Below, one piece after another: positions 13,427 through 14,521 of a DNA stretch of 14,521 nt. This DNA is from Pseudomonadota bacterium (GTDB taxonomy: Bacteria > Pseudomonadota > Alphaproteobacteria > Sphingomonadales > Sphingomonadaceae), in contig JAEZQR010000036.1 in assembly GCA_023413015.1 (NCBI GenBank), positions 1-14,521 on the forward strand. The letters are read 5' to 3'. The position numbers and the translations under genes are program-made. Each line of letters starts with the position of its first letter. The first letter of the stretch is position 1. The notes beneath the pieces were generated by a model that was not told where the DNA came from, did not search any database, and saw nothing but the letters and a program-made list of their open reading frames with translations.

Positions 13427-13891
13427 ATGACCAACGACTACACCGCTTCGCTGACGCAGCTCGGACGCCACACCGAGGCCGCGGCATCGCCCGAGGCCGC
13501 GACGCTCGAATATGTGCCGAACCCGCGCCCCGGCGCCGATTACCTGATCCGTTTCACCGCACCCGAGTTCACCTCGCTGTGTCCGGTGACCGGCCAGCCC
13601 GACTTCGCGCACATCGTGATCGACTATGTGCCCGACGCGACGATCGTCGAGAGCAAGTCGTTGAAGCTGTTCCTGCAATCGTTCCGCAACCACGGCGCCT
13701 TCCATGAGGACTGCACCGTCGGGATCGGGCAGCGGCTCACCACCGAGATGAAGCCGAAGTGGCTGCGGATCGGCGGTTACTGGTATCCGCGCGGCGGCAT
13801 TCCGATCGACGTGTTCTGGCAGACAGGAGAGCCGCCGAAGGGCGTGTGGATCCCCGATCAGGGCGTGCCCGGCTATCGCGGGCGCGGCTGA
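13427..13891 (+). CDS. queF: NADPH-dependent 7-cyano-7-deazaguanine reductase (preQ1 synthase), single-domain type
   Basis: A 154-residue T-fold enzyme that reduces the nitrile of preQ0 to the amine preQ1 with two NADPH, the last step before insertion of the base into tRNA during queuosine synthesis. The catalytic Cys is C52 in TSLCPVTGQPD and the proton donor D59. The QueF signature E75-S-K-S-L-K80-L-F for NADPH binding is intact, and H93-E94 in AFHEDC contacts the substrate. Length and single-domain layout match the B. subtilis type, not the two-domain E. coli type. It is divergent from sseA, with no ribosome site before ATG 13427. The C-terminal end of queE, another gene of the pathway, lies about 550 bp downstream on the other strand. 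Confidence 0.95.
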   Translation: MTNDYTASLTQLGRHTEAAASPEAATLEYVPNPRPGADYLIRFTAPEFTSLCPVTGQPDFAHIVIDYVPDATIVESKSLKLFLQSFRNHGAFHEDCTVGIGQRLTTEMKPKWLRIGGYWYPRGGIPIDVFWQTGEPPKGVWIPDQGVPGYRGRG

Positions 13892-13912
13892 GCGAGCCGA
13901 AGCGCGATTTTT
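13882..13912 (+). terminator. Probable Rho-independent terminator of queF
   Basis: GCGC-GGCT (13882-13889), loop GAGCG, AGCC (13895-13898), a 3-nt bulge and GCGC (13902-13905) form an 8-bp imperfect stem. Five Ts follow at 13908-13912. The stem overlaps the queF stop codon. Confidence 0.55.
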
Positions 13913-13985
13913 CGTTACAGACGCATGAAACCGAAACGGCAGGTAAAAGGTTAACACCCATTGCATTGTCTTTGGGGTGGTCGGC

Positions 13986-14435
13986 ATGGGCATCGAGATC
14001 GCGGTCGTCATCCAGGGTGCGAGCCAGCTGACGGCGCGGCAGGCGCAGGCCTTGCTGCAAGGCGTCGGCAGGGTCGAAGGCGCGCGCGCCCAGCTCCTCA
14101 ACGTCGATGACCTGGGCGAAGGCGCCTACGAGTGGACGACGCTCGACAAGGCCGACGCGATCGTCTTCGGCGCCCAGACCTATCTCGGCAGCGTGCCGAG
14201 CGGCTTCCGCAAGCTGCGCGAAGCGGCGACCAAGCGGCGCCCGTGGAAGGACAAGCTCGCTGCCGGCTTCACCTGCACCGGTTCGCCTTCCGAGGACGGC
14301 GCCGGGCTGCGCCAGCTCGCGAGCATCGCCGAGCAGCATGGCATGGTGTGGGTTGACCCCACCGAAGCGCTCGATCCCGAGACGCTCGGGCTGCGCATCG
14401 CCGAAGCAGCACTGCGCTCAAAGACCGCGCACTAA
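13986..14435 (+). CDS. Small flavodoxin-fold protein (WrbA / FMN-reductase-like), no classic FMN P-loop
   Basis: A 149-residue protein resembling the flavodoxin/WrbA superfamily. The strongest matches are the central flavin-loop segment FGAQTYLGSVPSGF (61-74), the WKDKLAAGFTCTGSPSEDG stretch (87-105) and the HGMVWV strand (118-123), all typical of WrbA-type quinone reductases. It differs in being shorter than WrbA (about 200 residues). Its N-terminal loop reads VVIQGASQLTARQAQAL, without the S/T-rich phosphate-binding loop of flavodoxins, so FMN binding is uncertain. I chose ATG 13986 because GGGG lies about 8 nt upstream; GTG 13977 would add three residues. It is convergent with queE, 4 bp apart. 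Function is unknown; an electron-transfer role is an inference from fold alone. Confidence 0.75.
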   Translation: MGIEIAVVIQGASQLTARQAQALLQGVGRVEGARAQLLNVDDLGEGAYEWTTLDKADAIVFGAQTYLGSVPSGFRKLREAATKRRPWKDKLAAGFTCTGSPSEDGAGLRQLASIAEQHGMVWVDPTEALDPETLGLRIAEAALRSKTAH

Positions 14436-14439
14436 GCCG

Positions 14440-14521
14440 TCAGGGCAGGCCGATCAGCTTGTGCGTCTGCAGCGACAGGCGCCATTTGGGATGCGCCAGG
14501 CAGTAAGCGGTTGCCGCCTGG
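14440..14521 (-). CDS. queE: 7-carboxy-7-deazaguanine synthase, C-terminal fragment
   Basis: Only the last 27 codons and the stop (TGA, complement at 14440-14442) lie in the window. The end reads AHPKWRLSLQTHKLIGLP, the conserved C-terminus of QueE, the radical-SAM enzyme that contracts 6-carboxytetrahydropterin to the 7-deazaguanine ring in queuosine synthesis. The CxxxCxxC motif lies outside the window, so the call rests on this tail and on the queF neighbourhood. Confidence 0.75.
   Translation of the reverse strand, partial: QAATAYCLAHPKWRLSLQTHKLIGLP

Noticed and set aside
1..14521. CRISPR arrays, tRNA or rRNA genes, insertion sequences
   Set aside because: No regularly spaced direct repeats, no tRNA-like cloverleaf and no transposase or integrase motifs were seen on reading both strands.

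Overview
The window looks like core chromosome of a GC-rich alphaproteobacterium, most likely a sphingomonad (Sphingomonas or a close relative). This rests on remembered protein family features and gene order (rne / amidase / PBP1A / prfB / YihY, and queF near queE), not on a database search. All real genes are dense, GC-rich and ordinary-looking except one.

Layout. Positions 1-2223 (minus) carry the first 741 codons of ribonuclease E, whose C-terminus runs off the left edge. A 460-bp non-coding gap (2224-2683) holds a long rne leader with several strong inverted repeats and the promoter of the divergent cell-wall amidase gene (2684-4003, plus). Positions 4004-5313 are the anomalous part: a lower-GC secreted alpha/beta-hydrolase gene on the minus strand (4110-5081), a 22-bp dyad over its promoter (5110-5131), and then a decayed copy of the amidase 3' end (5170-5230) just before PBP1A. 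I read this as an insertion that split an ancestral amidase-PBP1A neighbourhood.

From 5314 a plus-strand run encodes PBP1A (mrcA), release factor 2 (prfB, with an intact programmed +1 frameshift site) and a YihY/BrkB membrane protein. A REP-like 69-bp palindrome lies between mrcA and prfB. This run ends at 10025 inside a CTAG tetranucleotide that also supplies the stop codon of the convergent minus-strand unit. That unit is a tightly coupled operon read right to left: 3-mercaptopyruvate sulfurtransferase (13325-12483), cystathionine beta-lyase (12486-11290, ATGA overlap) and an MscS-type channel (11287-10022, TGAGGATG junction).

From 13427 the plus strand encodes QueF (7-deazaguanine reductase of queuosine synthesis) with a probable terminator, then a small flavodoxin-fold protein (13986-14435). 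The C-terminal end of QueE, an earlier enzyme of the same pathway, enters on the minus strand at the right edge. Functional themes are RNA turnover, peptidoglycan synthesis and splitting, translation termination, organosulfur metabolism and queuosine. No tRNA, rRNA, CRISPR array, transposase or integrase was seen.

No wholly new system is evident. The best leads are the amidase 3'-end duplication around the foreign-looking esterase, the operator-like dyad in its promoter, the structured rne leader, and a flavodoxin-like gene placed between queF and queE.
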